From Rudaea sp. 3F27F6 (GTDB lineage: Bacteria; Pseudomonadota; Gammaproteobacteria; Xanthomonadales; Rhodanobacteraceae), in the NCBI RefSeq assembly GCF_005503555.1, contig NZ_SCNG01000004.1:124001-188000 (forward strand): 64,000 nucleotides of DNA, in the 5' to 3' direction. The notes below the pieces were generated by a model. That model was not told the DNA's origin. It did no database searches and worked only from the letters and a program-made list of their open reading frames with translations. A program made the translations under genes and the position numbers. This document shows, piece after piece, positions 11,913 to 20,629 of the stretch (its first letter is position 1; each line of letters starts with the position of its first letter).

Positions 11913-12695
11913 CTACATCTGCCGGAACAGATGCAAATAGCTCCGGCTGACCGGCAGCACTTCGTCACGATGCTTCAAATGAATGTCCGCGGTTTCGTTG
12001 TCGCCACGTGTGACGTGGCTGATCGCGCGCAGGTTGACGACGACCGAACGGTGCACCTGGGCGAACTGCGCGGGATCGAGTTGTGGGATCAGTTCCTTGA
12101 GAGTCGCGCCGACCAGCGCCTCCACAACATGGCCGGTGTCGTTGCGCCAGGCGACGCGCGTGTATTTCGCGTCCGAACGCATGTAGTCGATGTCGTCGAC
12201 CGCGATCAGCCGCAGCGTCTGGCCGACCTGCGCGCGCAACCAACGCAACGGCGCGGGCGCCGTTTGCCGCTGCAGTTGCGCAGCGAGTTCGCGCAATAGC
12301 GTCTCGGTATTGCGCGCGGGCTGCGCGGCGGCCAAACGTTCCTTGAGCCGCGTGACCGTTTCGACGAGCCGCGCCGCCTCGACCGGTTTGACCAAGTAAT
12401 CGAGCACGCCTTGGGCAAATGCCTGCACGGCGTAGTGATCGTAAGCCGTGACAAAGACCAGGTGCGCTCGGCGCCCGATCGCATGCGCGGCGTCGATGCC
12501 AGAAAGTCCGGGCATTTGCACGTCGAGAAAGCAGATATCCGGACTCGCCGCCTCGAATGATTCGATCGCCTCGCGGCCATTGCGCGCCTGCGCGACGATC
12601 TCGAGTTCGGGCCAGACCTGACCGAGCTGGCGCGCGAGCGCTTCGCGCAACAACGGCTCGTCGTCGGCGATCAGGGCGGTCGGCCGCGCGCTCAC
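11913..12695 (-). CDS. LytTR-type response regulator
   Basis: The 260-residue product has a receiver domain followed by a LytTR DNA-binding domain. The receiver has acidic residues 11-12, phosphoacceptor D58 in CFLDVQMPGLSG, T83 and K103 in YLVKPVEA. The output domain (about 158-260) contains IAVDDIDYMRSDAKYTRV and FAQVHRSVVVNLRAISHV, typical of AlgR/LytR regulators. The GTG start at 12695 overlaps the kinase stop as GTGA, so the pair is translationally coupled. Longer in-frame reading upstream would only add kinase-overlapping sequence. Target promoters are not visible, but the upstream operon itself is a natural candidate. Confidence 0.93.
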   Translation of the reverse strand: MSARPTALIADDEPLLREALARQLGQVWPELEIVAQARNGREAIESFEAASPDICFLDVQMPGLSGIDAAHAIGRRAHLVFVTAYDHYAVQAFAQGVLDYLVKPVEAARLVETVTRLKERLAAAQPARNTETLLRELAAQLQRQTAPAPLRWLRAQVGQTLRLIAVDDIDYMRSDAKYTRVAWRNDTGHVVEALVGATLKELIPQLDPAQFAQVHRSVVVNLRAISHVTRGDNETADIHLKHRDEVLPVSRSYLHLFRQM

Positions 12696-13771
12696 GCGGG
12701 CGCCGCTGCGGCAGGCAGGTCGAGTTCGGCGCAGACGCCGTGTGGCGGACGTTCGGTCACCGAGAGACTCGCGCGTGTGCCGAAGATCAGGCGCAGGCGC
12801 TCGCGCAGGTTCGACAAACCCGTACCGAGTCCGCTGCTCGTGGAGTGCAGCCCAACGCCGGTATCGCGCACGCGCACGAGACAATGTTCACCGCGGTGGC
12901 GCACTTCGATGTCAATGCGTCCGCCGTCCTCGGCCGGATCGATGCCGTGGCGCACCGCGTTCTCGACCAGGGTCAAAAGTGTGATCGGCGGGCAAGTCAG
13001 CGCGCGCGCCGATTCGTCGGCATGCAGCGAATAGGTCAGGCGATCGGGCATGCGCATATGCATGAGTTCCAGGTACGCCTGAACCAGATCGAGTTCCTGC
13101 CCCAGCGTGGTCGACGCCTCGTGCAGACGCGGAACGGCCGCACGCAGATACGCGATCAGCGCACGCAGTACCGCAGGTGCTTGAGGCGATCCGGCATCGA
13201 CGAGTGCCTGCACGTTCGCCAGGGTGTTGAACAGGAAATGCGGTGCGACTTGAGCCTGCAGCAGATGCAGCCGGGTGTCGAGTGCTTTGCGTTCAAGTTC
13301 GCTGCGCTCCAGCTCGAAGCGCAGGGCTTGATCGCGTGCAAACGCTTCTTTCTGCCGGACCAGGGCGCCGAGTGCGATCCAAGGACCGACCAGGAGACCG
13401 GCAACGTTGATCCCCATGAAACAGCCACGCAGGTGCTCGACTTCCCAGAACGGCTGGCCTTCCACGTTCGGCAGCCAACTGAACACGGCGAATGCCGTCA
13501 ACGGTATCGCGACCGCGACACCAAGTACCTGTAGCACCCAGCGCGCGAGCCATGGCGGTAGACGGCGCGGCCATTGTTCGAGCAGCCCGAATCCGAGCAC
13601 GGCACCGAGGCCGATCAACAGAACATGGCCGCCCAGTTCGGAAGCCGGCGGACAGCCAAAGACCAGCGCGCGCCACAATATGATCGCAACACACAACGCA
13701 AGCGTCAGGCGCCGCCAGCCCAGCAATAGGGCGAGGCCGCGCGGTTTGGCGGAAATCAGGGTCGTGGACAT
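12692..13771 (-). CDS. LytS/YehU-type sensor histidine kinase
   Basis: The 359-residue inner-membrane kinase has four hydrophobic segments in its first 140 residues, with no obvious periplasmic sensing domain. The His_kinase box follows, with phosphoacceptor H178 in APHFLFNTLANVQ. The ATP-binding part has VENAVRHGI at 269-277, DTGVGL at 303-308 and GTGLSNLRERL at 316-326. The start is ATG 13771. It is cotranscribed with the regulator it overlaps and with the DUF4386 gene 25 bases upstream. Kinases of this type often need a partner membrane protein to sense a signal, so the neighbouring DUF4386 and DUF2306 proteins are possible partners. Confidence 0.92.
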   Translation of the reverse strand: MSTTLISAKPRGLALLLGWRRLTLALCVAIILWRALVFGCPPASELGGHVLLIGLGAVLGFGLLEQWPRRLPPWLARWVLQVLGVAVAIPLTAFAVFSWLPNVEGQPFWEVEHLRGCFMGINVAGLLVGPWIALGALVRQKEAFARDQALRFELERSELERKALDTRLHLLQAQVAPHFLFNTLANVQALVDAGSPQAPAVLRALIAYLRAAVPRLHEASTTLGQELDLVQAYLELMHMRMPDRLTYSLHADESARALTCPPITLLTLVENAVRHGIDPAEDGGRIDIEVRHRGEHCLVRVRDTGVGLHSTSSGLGTGLSNLRERLRLIFGTRASLSVTERPPHGVCAELDLPAAAAPA

Positions 13772-13796
13772 GGAAATAGCATAGTCCAGTTCCGCA

Positions 13797-14537
13797 TCAG
13801 GCGGTGCCGGCCGGCATCGCTCGCATACGTCCATTCCACTTCGGCACATCCACGCCTTTGATCAGAAGCCACAAGCACAGCGACAGCTCGGCGACGAAGC
13901 ACGGAAGCAGGATCGCCGGAAACATCGCATCGGCGAGCTTCGGCGCGAGGATCAAGGAAAAGCTGTTGATCAAGTAGCACACACCGGCGATCGGCATCAG
14001 CACGCCGAGGAACTTCGGCAGATATCCGCTGCGGAAAATCAGCCAGCCGAGCACGATGCACTCGCAGCCGAAGAAGATCAGGCCGATGCCGAACCCGTAC
14101 CCGTGTGTGCGCACCGCCACGTAGGACAGGGCCTGCAATTGCTCGGGCGTAAACGCCCCCAAATATTTGGCGTCGTCGAGCAGGAACATCGGCAGCATCA
14201 GATTCAACTTGTTCGCCACGAACACCGACATCGCGACGAGATCGAACAGCAGGGCAAGCAAGGCGATGTTGCGGTTGACCGGCCGCAGCAGCACGTAGAG
14301 CACCATTGCCAGGCCGACGTCGCATACATGTTGGAGCAGATCGCCCGCGACACCGATGCGCCATAGCGCGGACGAAGCCATGAGACTGTGTGCCGTCGCT
14401 GCCGCATCGCCCGTGACGACCAGCCCGTTGCGCACGAACATTTCGCCGAGGCCGCCGGCGACGATGATGACGAGATACATTGCCCCGCCGGCGCGGGCGT
14501 AGATCTGCGGAGAGCGGAGGAAGTCAGTGTCCGTCAT
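13797..14537 (-). CDS. DUF4386-family integral membrane protein
   Basis: The 246-residue protein has six or seven hydrophobic helices. It begins MTDTDFLRSPQIYARAGGAM, where the RAGGAMYLVIIVAGG pattern is typical of DUF4386, and has the mid-protein VNRNIALLALLFDLVAMS. No function is established for the family. It lies nine bases downstream of the DUF2306 gene and 25 bases upstream of the histidine kinase, all leftward. This makes it a plausible co-sensor or the transported-signal component of the two-component system, but that is inference. Confidence 0.85.
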   Translation of the reverse strand: MTDTDFLRSPQIYARAGGAMYLVIIVAGGLGEMFVRNGLVVTGDAAATAHSLMASSALWRIGVAGDLLQHVCDVGLAMVLYVLLRPVNRNIALLALLFDLVAMSVFVANKLNLMLPMFLLDDAKYLGAFTPEQLQALSYVAVRTHGYGFGIGLIFFGCECIVLGWLIFRSGYLPKFLGVLMPIAGVCYLINSFSLILAPKLADAMFPAILLPCFVAELSLCLWLLIKGVDVPKWNGRMRAMPAGTA

Positions 14538-14546
14538 GGCGTTTCC

Positions 14547-15419
14547 TCACAAACGCGGCAGCCACATGATCGCGGTCGCCGCCGCGATGCCGACCGCCAT
14601 CATCAGACTGAGCGCCGTCAGACCACCGGCCATCACGACCTTTGCGCTCGGGCTGCGGCTCTGTTGCGCACGCAAGTACAGTTCGACCACGCCTTGCGGA
14701 AGGAAGTACGCCACCAGACCCAGGACGGTCAGCGCGGGGCCGATAAAGGAGTCGGGATCGAACCCGACCGGGCCCTGGTTGACGACAATCCAGAACATCA
14801 GTCCGACGCGGAAGAACCAGACGCCGCTGACGGCGAGAAACAGGCGCAAGGCCCACTGCCGGTGCAAGTCGAACCGATGCGCACGTGCGCGACGCCAGGC
14901 CACGGTCGCGCAGGTCAGAATCAGCAGCGCGTTGAAGCTGATGATGACGTGGCTGGCGAAATCGCCGACCGTGCCGCGCATCCAAATCACCACCAGGCCG
15001 CTCACGCTCATGATCACCGCCGCAACGAGGTAGGCGCGGCCGGTCCAGCGATGAAAGGCGGGCAGCCGGCGCCGCAGTGGCGGGATCAATTGCAGCAAGC
15101 CGCCGATGGTAATCACGACAGCAAACAACAGATGCATGCCGAGCACCAGGTTGAGCCCCGGCTCGCCGGCGACGTAGCCGTGCGGCAGGACCTTGTTCCA
15201 CAGTTCCGGCCGCCCTTGCGCGGCGGCACGGCCATAGAAACCGGCGACGTAGGCGGCGAAGATCAGTTGGCCGAGGGCCGCCACGCAGAACCAGAACCCC
15301 GCCGCATAGCGCAGCAGACGGCCGGCCGTGCGGCCCCGGTCGGCATCCGATCGGGAGGTCCCCAATGCCCCCTGGGGCTGGCCGGCTGCAATCGCGGCCG
15401 TAGTGGAAGACGCGCTCAT
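14547..15419 (-). CDS. DUF2306-family integral membrane protein
   Basis: The 290-residue protein has a 30-residue Ala/Gln/Ser-rich cytoplasmic N-terminus and then about seven membrane helices. Histidines sit in or beside helices at NLVLGMHLLFAV, AFHRWTGRAYLV, DFASHVIISFNALL and FDLHRQWALRLF. The HRWxGR motif is characteristic of DUF2306 and recalls haem-binding membrane cytochromes, but haem binding is not shown here. It is the first gene of a four-gene leftward operon with DUF4386, LytS and LytTR. Its start is the ATG at 15419, and the operon promoter should lie in 15420-15600. Confidence 0.82.
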   Translation of the reverse strand: MSASSTTAAIAAGQPQGALGTSRSDADRGRTAGRLLRYAAGFWFCVAALGQLIFAAYVAGFYGRAAAQGRPELWNKVLPHGYVAGEPGLNLVLGMHLLFAVVITIGGLLQLIPPLRRRLPAFHRWTGRAYLVAAVIMSVSGLVVIWMRGTVGDFASHVIISFNALLILTCATVAWRRARAHRFDLHRQWALRLFLAVSGVWFFRVGLMFWIVVNQGPVGFDPDSFIGPALTVLGLVAYFLPQGVVELYLRAQQSRSPSAKVVMAGGLTALSLMMAVGIAAATAIMWLPRL

Positions 15420-15679
15420 CGTCTTGTTTCCTCAAGATTTTCCAGCGCGCAGTGTCGCGAGCGGAAATTCCTTGGAACAGGGGCAAGCCGACGAAGGACG
15501 CCGCCGGGGGCACGGAATACGCGGGCCAGGGATGAGCAGCGCGGCAGCCATCTTCGCCCTGGCGCAACGGCTGCAACGCACCGTCCCACCGGTGCGTCTC
15601 TAGGGTGAAGGAAATTTAACCCCCGGCCAGTTTGGTTAGAGTACTATGCGGTTCAGGAAATATGTTACCGTTCGGTCAC

Positions 15680-15709
15680 GGAACTTTTTGCATCGTTTAG
15701 CACTCTCAA
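15680..15709 (+). promoter_or_regulatory. Sigma-E-like promoter of rpoH
   Basis: GGAACTT at 15680-15686 and TCTCAA at 15704-15709 are separated by 17 bases. This resembles the sigma-E consensus (GGAACTT, about 16 bases, then TCTAA or TCTGA) used by E. coli rpoH promoter P3. The -10 part overlaps the left arm of the CIRCE element. The rest of the 327-base interval between DUF2306 and rpoH must hold the divergent promoters; I see no further clear elements. Confidence 0.45.
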
Positions 15710-15723
15710 GGCGCGAGTGCTAA
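15697..15723 (+). promoter_or_regulatory. CIRCE operator (HrcA binding site) before rpoH
   Basis: TTAGCACTC at 15697-15705, a nine-base spacer, and GAGTGCTAA at 15715-15723 form a perfect copy of the CIRCE consensus TTAGCACTC-N9-GAGTGCTAA. CIRCE is the operator for the HrcA heat-shock repressor, usually found before groESL or hrcA-grpE-dnaK. Here it ends 23 bases before the rpoH ATG and covers the expected transcription start, so HrcA would be expected to repress rpoH. No groESL gene lies nearby. Confidence 0.95.
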
Positions 15724-15746
15724 ACTGCCCTCCCTAGGAGACCCGC

Positions 15747-16613
15747 ATGTCGTCCACCGCTACAGCTCTGGTTTCGAACAACCTGCCGATTCCCAACGCG
15801 CTCGGCAGCCTGGATTCTTATATCACTGCCGTGCACCGCTTCCCGGTGCTCACGGTCGAGGAAGAGCAGTCCCTCGCCAAGAACTTCCGCTCCAACGACG
15901 ATCTCGAAGCGGCGCGCAAGCTCGTCATGGCGCACCTGCGCTTCGTCGTCCACGTCGCCCGCGGTTATTCGGGCTACGGCCTGCAGATCGGCGACCTGAT
16001 CCAGGAAGGCAATATCGGCCTGATGAAGGCGGTCAAGCGCTTCGATCCGGACATGGGCGTGCGCCTGGTCTCGTTCGCGGTGCATTGGATTCGTGCTGAA
16101 ATGCACGAGTTCATCCTGCGTAACTGGCGCATCGTCAAGGTCGCCACGACCAAGGCGCAACGCAAGCTGTTCTTCAACCTGCGCAAGTCAAAGAAGCGCC
16201 TTGGTTGGATGAACAATGCCGAAGTGCAGGCCGTGGCGAAGGATCTCGGCGTGCCGGTATCCGACGTGCTCGAGATGGAAGCCCGCCTGTCGGGTCACGA
16301 TATGGCCTTCGACGCGCCGACCGATGCGGACGACGAAGCCAAACCAGCACCGGTCGCTTATCTCGTCGATGACGGCGCCGATCCGTACCATACGCTCGAA
16401 AACGAGAGTCAGGAGGAATCCGACCTCGGCACGCTCAAGGCCGGCATGGCCAAGCTCGATGCGCGTTCGCGCGACATCATCCAGCGCCGCTGGCTGAGGG
16501 ACGGCGAGAAGGCGACGCTGCAGGAGCTGGCCGACGAGTACAAGGTCTCGGCCGAGCGTATCCGTCAGATCGAAGTCAACGCGATGAAGAAGATGCGCAC
16601 GTTGTTTGCGTAA
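15747..16613 (+). CDS. rpoH: Heat-shock sigma factor sigma-32
   Basis: The 288-residue sigma-70-family factor directs RNA polymerase to heat-shock promoters. Region 2 contains [20 protein letters not shown] and [20 protein letters not shown]. The RpoH box [10 protein letters not shown] at 138-147 identifies it as sigma-32 rather than a housekeeping or general-stress factor. Region 4 ends with [26 protein letters not shown] lies six bases before ATG 15747. Expression should respond both to envelope stress through the sigma-E-like promoter and to chaperone load through HrcA/CIRCE. Confidence 0.97.
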   Translation: MSSTATALVSNNLPIPNALGSLDSYITAVHRFPVLTVEEEQSLAKNFRSNDDLEAARKLVMAHLRFVVHVARGYSGYGLQIGDLIQEGNIGLMKAVKRFDPDMGVRLVSFAVHWIRAEMHEFILRNWRIVKVATTKAQRKLFFNLRKSKKRLGWMNNAEVQAVAKDLGVPVSDVLEMEARLSGHDMAFDAPTDADDEAKPAPVAYLVDDGADPYHTLENESQEESDLGTLKAGMAKLDARSRDIIQRRWLRDGEKATLQELADEYKVSAERIRQIEVNAMKKMRTLFA

Positions 16614-16646
16614 GTTCTTCAGATAGGAACGTTGAAGCAAAAGCAG

Positions 16647-16674
16647 GGCCCGGGCGACCGGGCCTTTTCTTTTG
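16647..16674 (+). terminator. Rho-independent terminator after rpoH
   Basis: GGCCCGG at 16647-16653 pairs with CCGGGCC at 16658-16664 around a GCGA loop, followed by TTTTCTTTT. It sits between the rpoH stop and the convergent NDH-2 gene. Confidence 0.9.
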
Positions 16675-16691
16675 GGATTGCGCTCTCTGCG

Positions 16692-17972
16692 CTATCCCGC
16701 TTCGGTATCTTTTTCGTCCGCGGACGTATCGTCCTTGTGGCCGATAATGATCCGCGCCGCGCGCTGATAGCTCCAGTAAGCGACGGCCCAATTGAGCAGC
16801 ACGACAAGGCGGTTGCGGAAGCCGATCAAAAAGAACACGTGCGCGGCGAGCCAGAACCACCAGGCGATCAGGCCCGAGAAGTGCAGTCCATGCAGATCGA
16901 CGACCGCCGCCATGCGTCCGATCGTGGCGAGATTGCCGAAGTCGCGATAGCGAAACGGCCGCGGCGCCCGTCCCGCGAGACGATCGCGAATGGACTGCGC
17001 CACATGCTTGCCCATCTGCTTCGCGGCCGGGGCGACGCCGGGCACGGGCTTGCCGTCCTGGGTGAGTGCGGCGAGATCGCCCGCGATGAAGATCTCGGGA
17101 TGTCCCGGCACGGAAAGATCGGGCGCGACACGCACGCGCCCGGCACGATCGAGTTCGACGCCAAGCGAGCGCGCCAGAGGCGAGGCCGCGACGCCCGCCG
17201 CCCAGACCACGGTGCGCGCAGGGACGAAAACTCCGCCCGATCGATAACCCTGACCGTCGATCGCTTCCACCGGCGAACCGGTGACGACCTCGACGCCGAG
17301 GCGTTCGAGCTGCTTCTGCGCCTTGGCCGACAGCGATTCGGGGAAGCTCGACAGGATGCGCGGCCCGGCCTCGATCAAGCGCACGCGCGCCGAGGCCGGA
17401 TCGATGTGGCGGAACTCGCGCTTCAATGTGTGCCGCGCGATCTCGGCGAGAGTGCCGGCCAGTTCGACGCCGGTCGGACCACCGCCGACGATGGCGAAGT
17501 TCAGCCAGGCCCGGCGTTTTTCCGCATCCGTCTCGGCCTCGGCATGCTCGAATGCGAGCAGCAGGCGCCGGCGCAGCAGCAGTGCATCGTCGAGCGTCTT
17601 GAGGCCGGGCGCGTGCGGCGCCCAGCTGTCGTGACCGAAATAGGCGTGCGTCGCGCCGGTGGAAAGCAGCAGGGTGTCGTAGCCGACGACATTGCCGTCG
17701 TCGAGCACGACGCGCCGCGCGGCCGGTTCGATGCGCTCGACGCTGGCGAGGCGCACCTCGACATTTTTCTGCCCGCGCAGAATGTGGCGCAGCGGCGCGG
17801 CGATATCCGGCGAGGACAGGCCGGCGGTCGCGACTTGATACAGCAGGGGTTGGAACAGGTGATGGTTCGCGCGGTCGATGAGGAGAATCTCGACCGGTGC
17901 CTTGCTCAATGCGCGCGTAGCCCAGAGTCCGGCAAAGCCGCCGCCGACGATGACGATGCGATGAGGTGCCAT
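16692..17972 (-). CDS. ndh: Type II NADH dehydrogenase (NDH-2)
   Basis: The 426-residue flavoprotein oxidises NADH and passes electrons to quinone without pumping protons. The FAD-binding motif GGGFAG is at 10-15 and the NADH-binding motif VGGGPTGVE is at about 162-170. GDLAALTQDGKPVPGVAPAA binds the FAD ribityl region. The C-terminal 75 residues carry a hydrophobic, amphipathic segment (IAWWFWLAAHVFFLIGFRN) for membrane attachment, then a short acidic tail. The gene stands alone between rpoH and priA. Confidence 0.93.
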   Translation of the reverse strand: MAPHRIVIVGGGFAGLWATRALSKAPVEILLIDRANHHLFQPLLYQVATAGLSSPDIAAPLRHILRGQKNVEVRLASVERIEPAARRVVLDDGNVVGYDTLLLSTGATHAYFGHDSWAPHAPGLKTLDDALLLRRRLLLAFEHAEAETDAEKRRAWLNFAIVGGGPTGVELAGTLAEIARHTLKREFRHIDPASARVRLIEAGPRILSSFPESLSAKAQKQLERLGVEVVTGSPVEAIDGQGYRSGGVFVPARTVVWAAGVAASPLARSLGVELDRAGRVRVAPDLSVPGHPEIFIAGDLAALTQDGKPVPGVAPAAKQMGKHVAQSIRDRLAGRAPRPFRYRDFGNLATIGRMAAVVDLHGLHFSGLIAWWFWLAAHVFFLIGFRNRLVVLLNWAVAYWSYQRAARIIIGHKDDTSADEKDTEAG

Positions 17973-18017
17973 ACCTGCATCGTATCCATTTGCTGCGCTG
18001 CAAGAAAGCGCTATCGC

Positions 18018-20204
18018 TCAGTACAAATCGACCGGATCGACGTCGAGCGACCAGCGCACGCGACGGGCCTCGCGCAGAGCGCGCAGTGCGGCAATCCAAT
18101 CGGGCAGGAACGCATGCAATCGCGCGCGTTCGTCCGCATTGAGCAGGAGCTGCCCGCGCTGCAAGCCGGCGCGGCGCGGCATCGGCGCCGGCATCGGCCC
18201 GAGCAGGCTGACACCTTCGGGCTGCATGGCCAGAGCCGCGGCGGCTTGCAGAAATTCCTGCACGTGGCTTTCTTGCGGCGCGTCGGCGCGCAACAGAGCG
18301 AGATGCGTGTACGGCGGCAAATCCGCCTCGCGCCGCTCGCGCAGCAGGCGCTGCGCGGCGGCCGCGTAACCGTGGCCGAGCAGGGTGCGCAGCAAGGGAT
18401 GATCGGGATGATGCGTCTGCAGCCAGACCTGTCCGGGCTTGCGCGCGCGACCGGCGCGGCCTGCGACCTGCACGACCAGTTGCGCCAGACGCTCTTCGGC
18501 GCGGAAGTCGATGCTGAACAAACCTTCGTCGACGCCAACGATGACGACAAGGGTCAGGTTCGGCAGATCATGGCCCTTCGCGAGCATCTGCGTACCGACG
18601 ACCAAGGCCGCAGCCTCGGGTGCAAGCTCGTCGAGCAGATCGTCGAGCGCATTCTTGCGCCGCGTGGTTTCGCGATCGACGCGCACGAGCTTGGTCTGCG
18701 GAAAAATTTCCGCGAGCGATTCTTCCAATCGCTCGGTACCGAGCCCCTGCGGCGCCAGATGTTCGTTGCCGCATTGCGGACACGCGTGCGGCACGCGTTG
18801 TTCGGCGCCGCAATGATGGCAGCGCAGCCGCGCGGCACCGCGATGCCAGGTCAGCGGCTTGTCGCAGCGCGCGCAGGCCGCATGCCAGCCGCATTGGCGG
18901 CAGGTCAGCACGGGCGCATAGCCGCGCCGGTTGCGAAACACCAGAGCCTGCTCGCCGCGTTCGATGCAGGCGCGCACGGCGGCGATCGTTTCATCCGCCA
19001 GCCCGTGGCGTAACGGCTTGCCGCGCAGATCGACAAGGCGGAACTGCGGCAAGCGCGCCGCGCCGGGCCGCGCCGACAGATGCCGTTTGCGATAGCGGCC
19101 AGCTTCGACGTTCGCCAGTGTTTCCAGCGACGGCGTCGCCGTGCCGAGCAACACCGGCACGTCGAGCGCGCGTCCGCGCACCAGGGCGAGATCGCGCGCC
19201 GAATAGCGCCAGCCTTCCTGCTGCTTGTACGACGCGTCGTGCTCTTCGTCGACGATAACGATCCCCGCGCGCGGCAGTGGTGCGAACACGGCCGAGCGCG
19301 TGCCGATGACGACATCGGCCTCGCCGCGCGCGGCGGCCAGCCAGGCGCGCGTGCGCTCGCCGTCGGAAAGCCCCGAGTGCATCACCTCAATGCGCGCGGC
19401 GAGGCGTTCGCGGAAGCGGCGCAAAGTCTGCGGCGTCAATCCGATCTCGGGCACGAGCACGAGCGCCTGACCGCCGCGCGCGACGACCCGCTCGATCAGG
19501 GCCAGATAGACCTCGGTCTTGCCGCTGCCGGTAATGCCTTCGAGCAAGGTCGGCGCGAAACGGCCCAGCTCCGCGGCGATCTCGTCGACCGCGGATCGTT
19601 GTCCATCGGTCAGCGGCGGCCCGTCGATCCGCGCACGCATCGGCGCACGCAGCGCGAGCTGCGTCGTCGCGATCAGGCCGCGCTGGCGCAGATTCGCCGC
19701 GGCGCTGCGCCAGCCCGGCAACTGCTCGTCGAGTTCGGAGTAATGACGCGGTCCGAGCGCGAGAAGCTCGAACAGCATGGCCGCGCGCGAGCCTGTACGC
19801 GGCAGATTTTCCGGCGTCGCTTCGCCGGCCGCGCGAACCAGAGCGCGTTCGCCCGCAGCGGGCGCCATCGGTGCGGGCCTGCGCAAACCGACCGGCAGCG
19901 CGGTCTCGAGCACTTCGCCGAGCGGGTGCTGGTAATAGCGCGCCGCCCAGGCCAGGGTCGCCGACAGTTCGGCGGAGATCAGCGGCGTCTCGTCGAGCAC
20001 GCTCTCGGCGCGCTTGAGCTTGCGCAGGTCGACCGCGCTCTCCCGCGCGTGGCCGATCACCACGCCGACGCGCAGCTTGCCGGCAAAAGGTACGGCGACG
20101 CGCACGCCCGCTGCGATCGCATCGGCCTCGATGCCGCTCGGCGGCAGATAGTCGAAACCCTGCGCGAGCGGTACCGGTATGGCTACCTGCAGGACGGCGG
20201 ACAC
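18018..20204 (-). CDS. priA: Primosomal replication-restart helicase PriA
   Basis: The 728-residue 3'-to-5' DNA helicase reloads the replisome at stalled forks. An N-terminal DNA-binding domain (about 1-180) precedes the helicase. Walker A GITGSGKT lies at 223-230 and the DEEH box at 319-322. The zinc-binding region in roughly 430-475 has four CxxC pairs, among them CRQCGWHAACARC and CHHCGAEQRVPHACPQC. The start is GTG at 20204. Two perfect DnaA boxes lie about 120-140 bases upstream. The stop is 45 bases before ndh, so both may be transcribed together, priA first. Confidence 0.96.
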   Translation of the reverse strand: MSAVLQVAIPVPLAQGFDYLPPSGIEADAIAAGVRVAVPFAGKLRVGVVIGHARESAVDLRKLKRAESVLDETPLISAELSATLAWAARYYQHPLGEVLETALPVGLRRPAPMAPAAGERALVRAAGEATPENLPRTGSRAAMLFELLALGPRHYSELDEQLPGWRSAAANLRQRGLIATTQLALRAPMRARIDGPPLTDGQRSAVDEIAAELGRFAPTLLEGITGSGKTEVYLALIERVVARGGQALVLVPEIGLTPQTLRRFRERLAARIEVMHSGLSDGERTRAWLAAARGEADVVIGTRSAVFAPLPRAGIVIVDEEHDASYKQQEGWRYSARDLALVRGRALDVPVLLGTATPSLETLANVEAGRYRKRHLSARPGAARLPQFRLVDLRGKPLRHGLADETIAAVRACIERGEQALVFRNRRGYAPVLTCRQCGWHAACARCDKPLTWHRGAARLRCHHCGAEQRVPHACPQCGNEHLAPQGLGTERLEESLAEIFPQTKLVRVDRETTRRKNALDDLLDELAPEAAALVVGTQMLAKGHDLPNLTLVVIVGVDEGLFSIDFRAEERLAQLVVQVAGRAGRARKPGQVWLQTHHPDHPLLRTLLGHGYAAAAQRLLRERREADLPPYTHLALLRADAPQESHVQEFLQAAAALAMQPEGVSLLGPMPAPMPRRAGLQRGQLLLNADERARLHAFLPDWIAALRALREARRVRWSLDVDPVDLY

Positions 20205-20629
20205 GGGGGCCTTCCGGACAGCTGAGACGGGGGCTTTGGCTCAAGAATCATCGGTTGCGAGAGAATTGTGATCGAAACCTCAACTTTGAGCTGCAACCTG
20301 CCGCCGTTGTTGAGCTTTTTCGCTTATCCACAAGCAATGTGGATAAGTCTGTGGACGAGGGCATGAACGAAGCCGCAGAAAGCGCATGGTAGCGCGCCCC
20401 CGCTCGCCTTGGTGAATCTTTAACCAGTTTGAAATATAAGCACGGGATCAATAGCTTGCGATCGTTTTTTTGCCGCCTTCCGGCGCCGGCGCTAACCGGT
20501 CTGCGGCCTCCGCGTCAAGCGCCTCGGCTTGTGTACAGACGCCGCGGAGGAGGCACAGAAGGGCACCGAGGTCAACCGCATGCGAGGCCGCGCGTTGAAG
20601 AATGCGAAGCAAGCCGCAAAGTGGAAATC
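20205..20629. other. Intergenic region between priA and the sigma-factor gene
   Basis: This 425-base region holds the divergent promoters of priA and the sigma operon. It contains the DnaA-box cluster at 20324-20358 and an AT-rich patch near 20410-20440 (TTTAACC, ATATAAG) that may hold the sigma-gene promoter. From about 20500 to 20600 it becomes GC-rich with loose inverted repeats. No reading frame here looks like a real protein. Confidence 0.6.
20324..20358. promoter_or_regulatory. DnaA-box cluster upstream of priA
   Basis: TTATCCACA at 20324-20332 and its exact inverse TGTGGATAA at 20338-20346 are both perfect DnaA boxes, five bases apart. A third weaker box, TGTGGACGA, follows at 20350-20358 with two mismatches to the consensus. 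The cluster lies in the priA/sigma-factor promoter region. It could let DnaA tune transcription or titrate DnaA. It is not near dnaA, so it is unlikely to be the main origin. Confidence 0.75.

Noticed and set aside
20324-20358. Chromosomal origin of replication
   Set aside because: Only three DnaA boxes, no AT-rich unwinding tract of the usual size, and no dnaA, dnaN or rpmH genes beside it. Regulation or titration is more likely.
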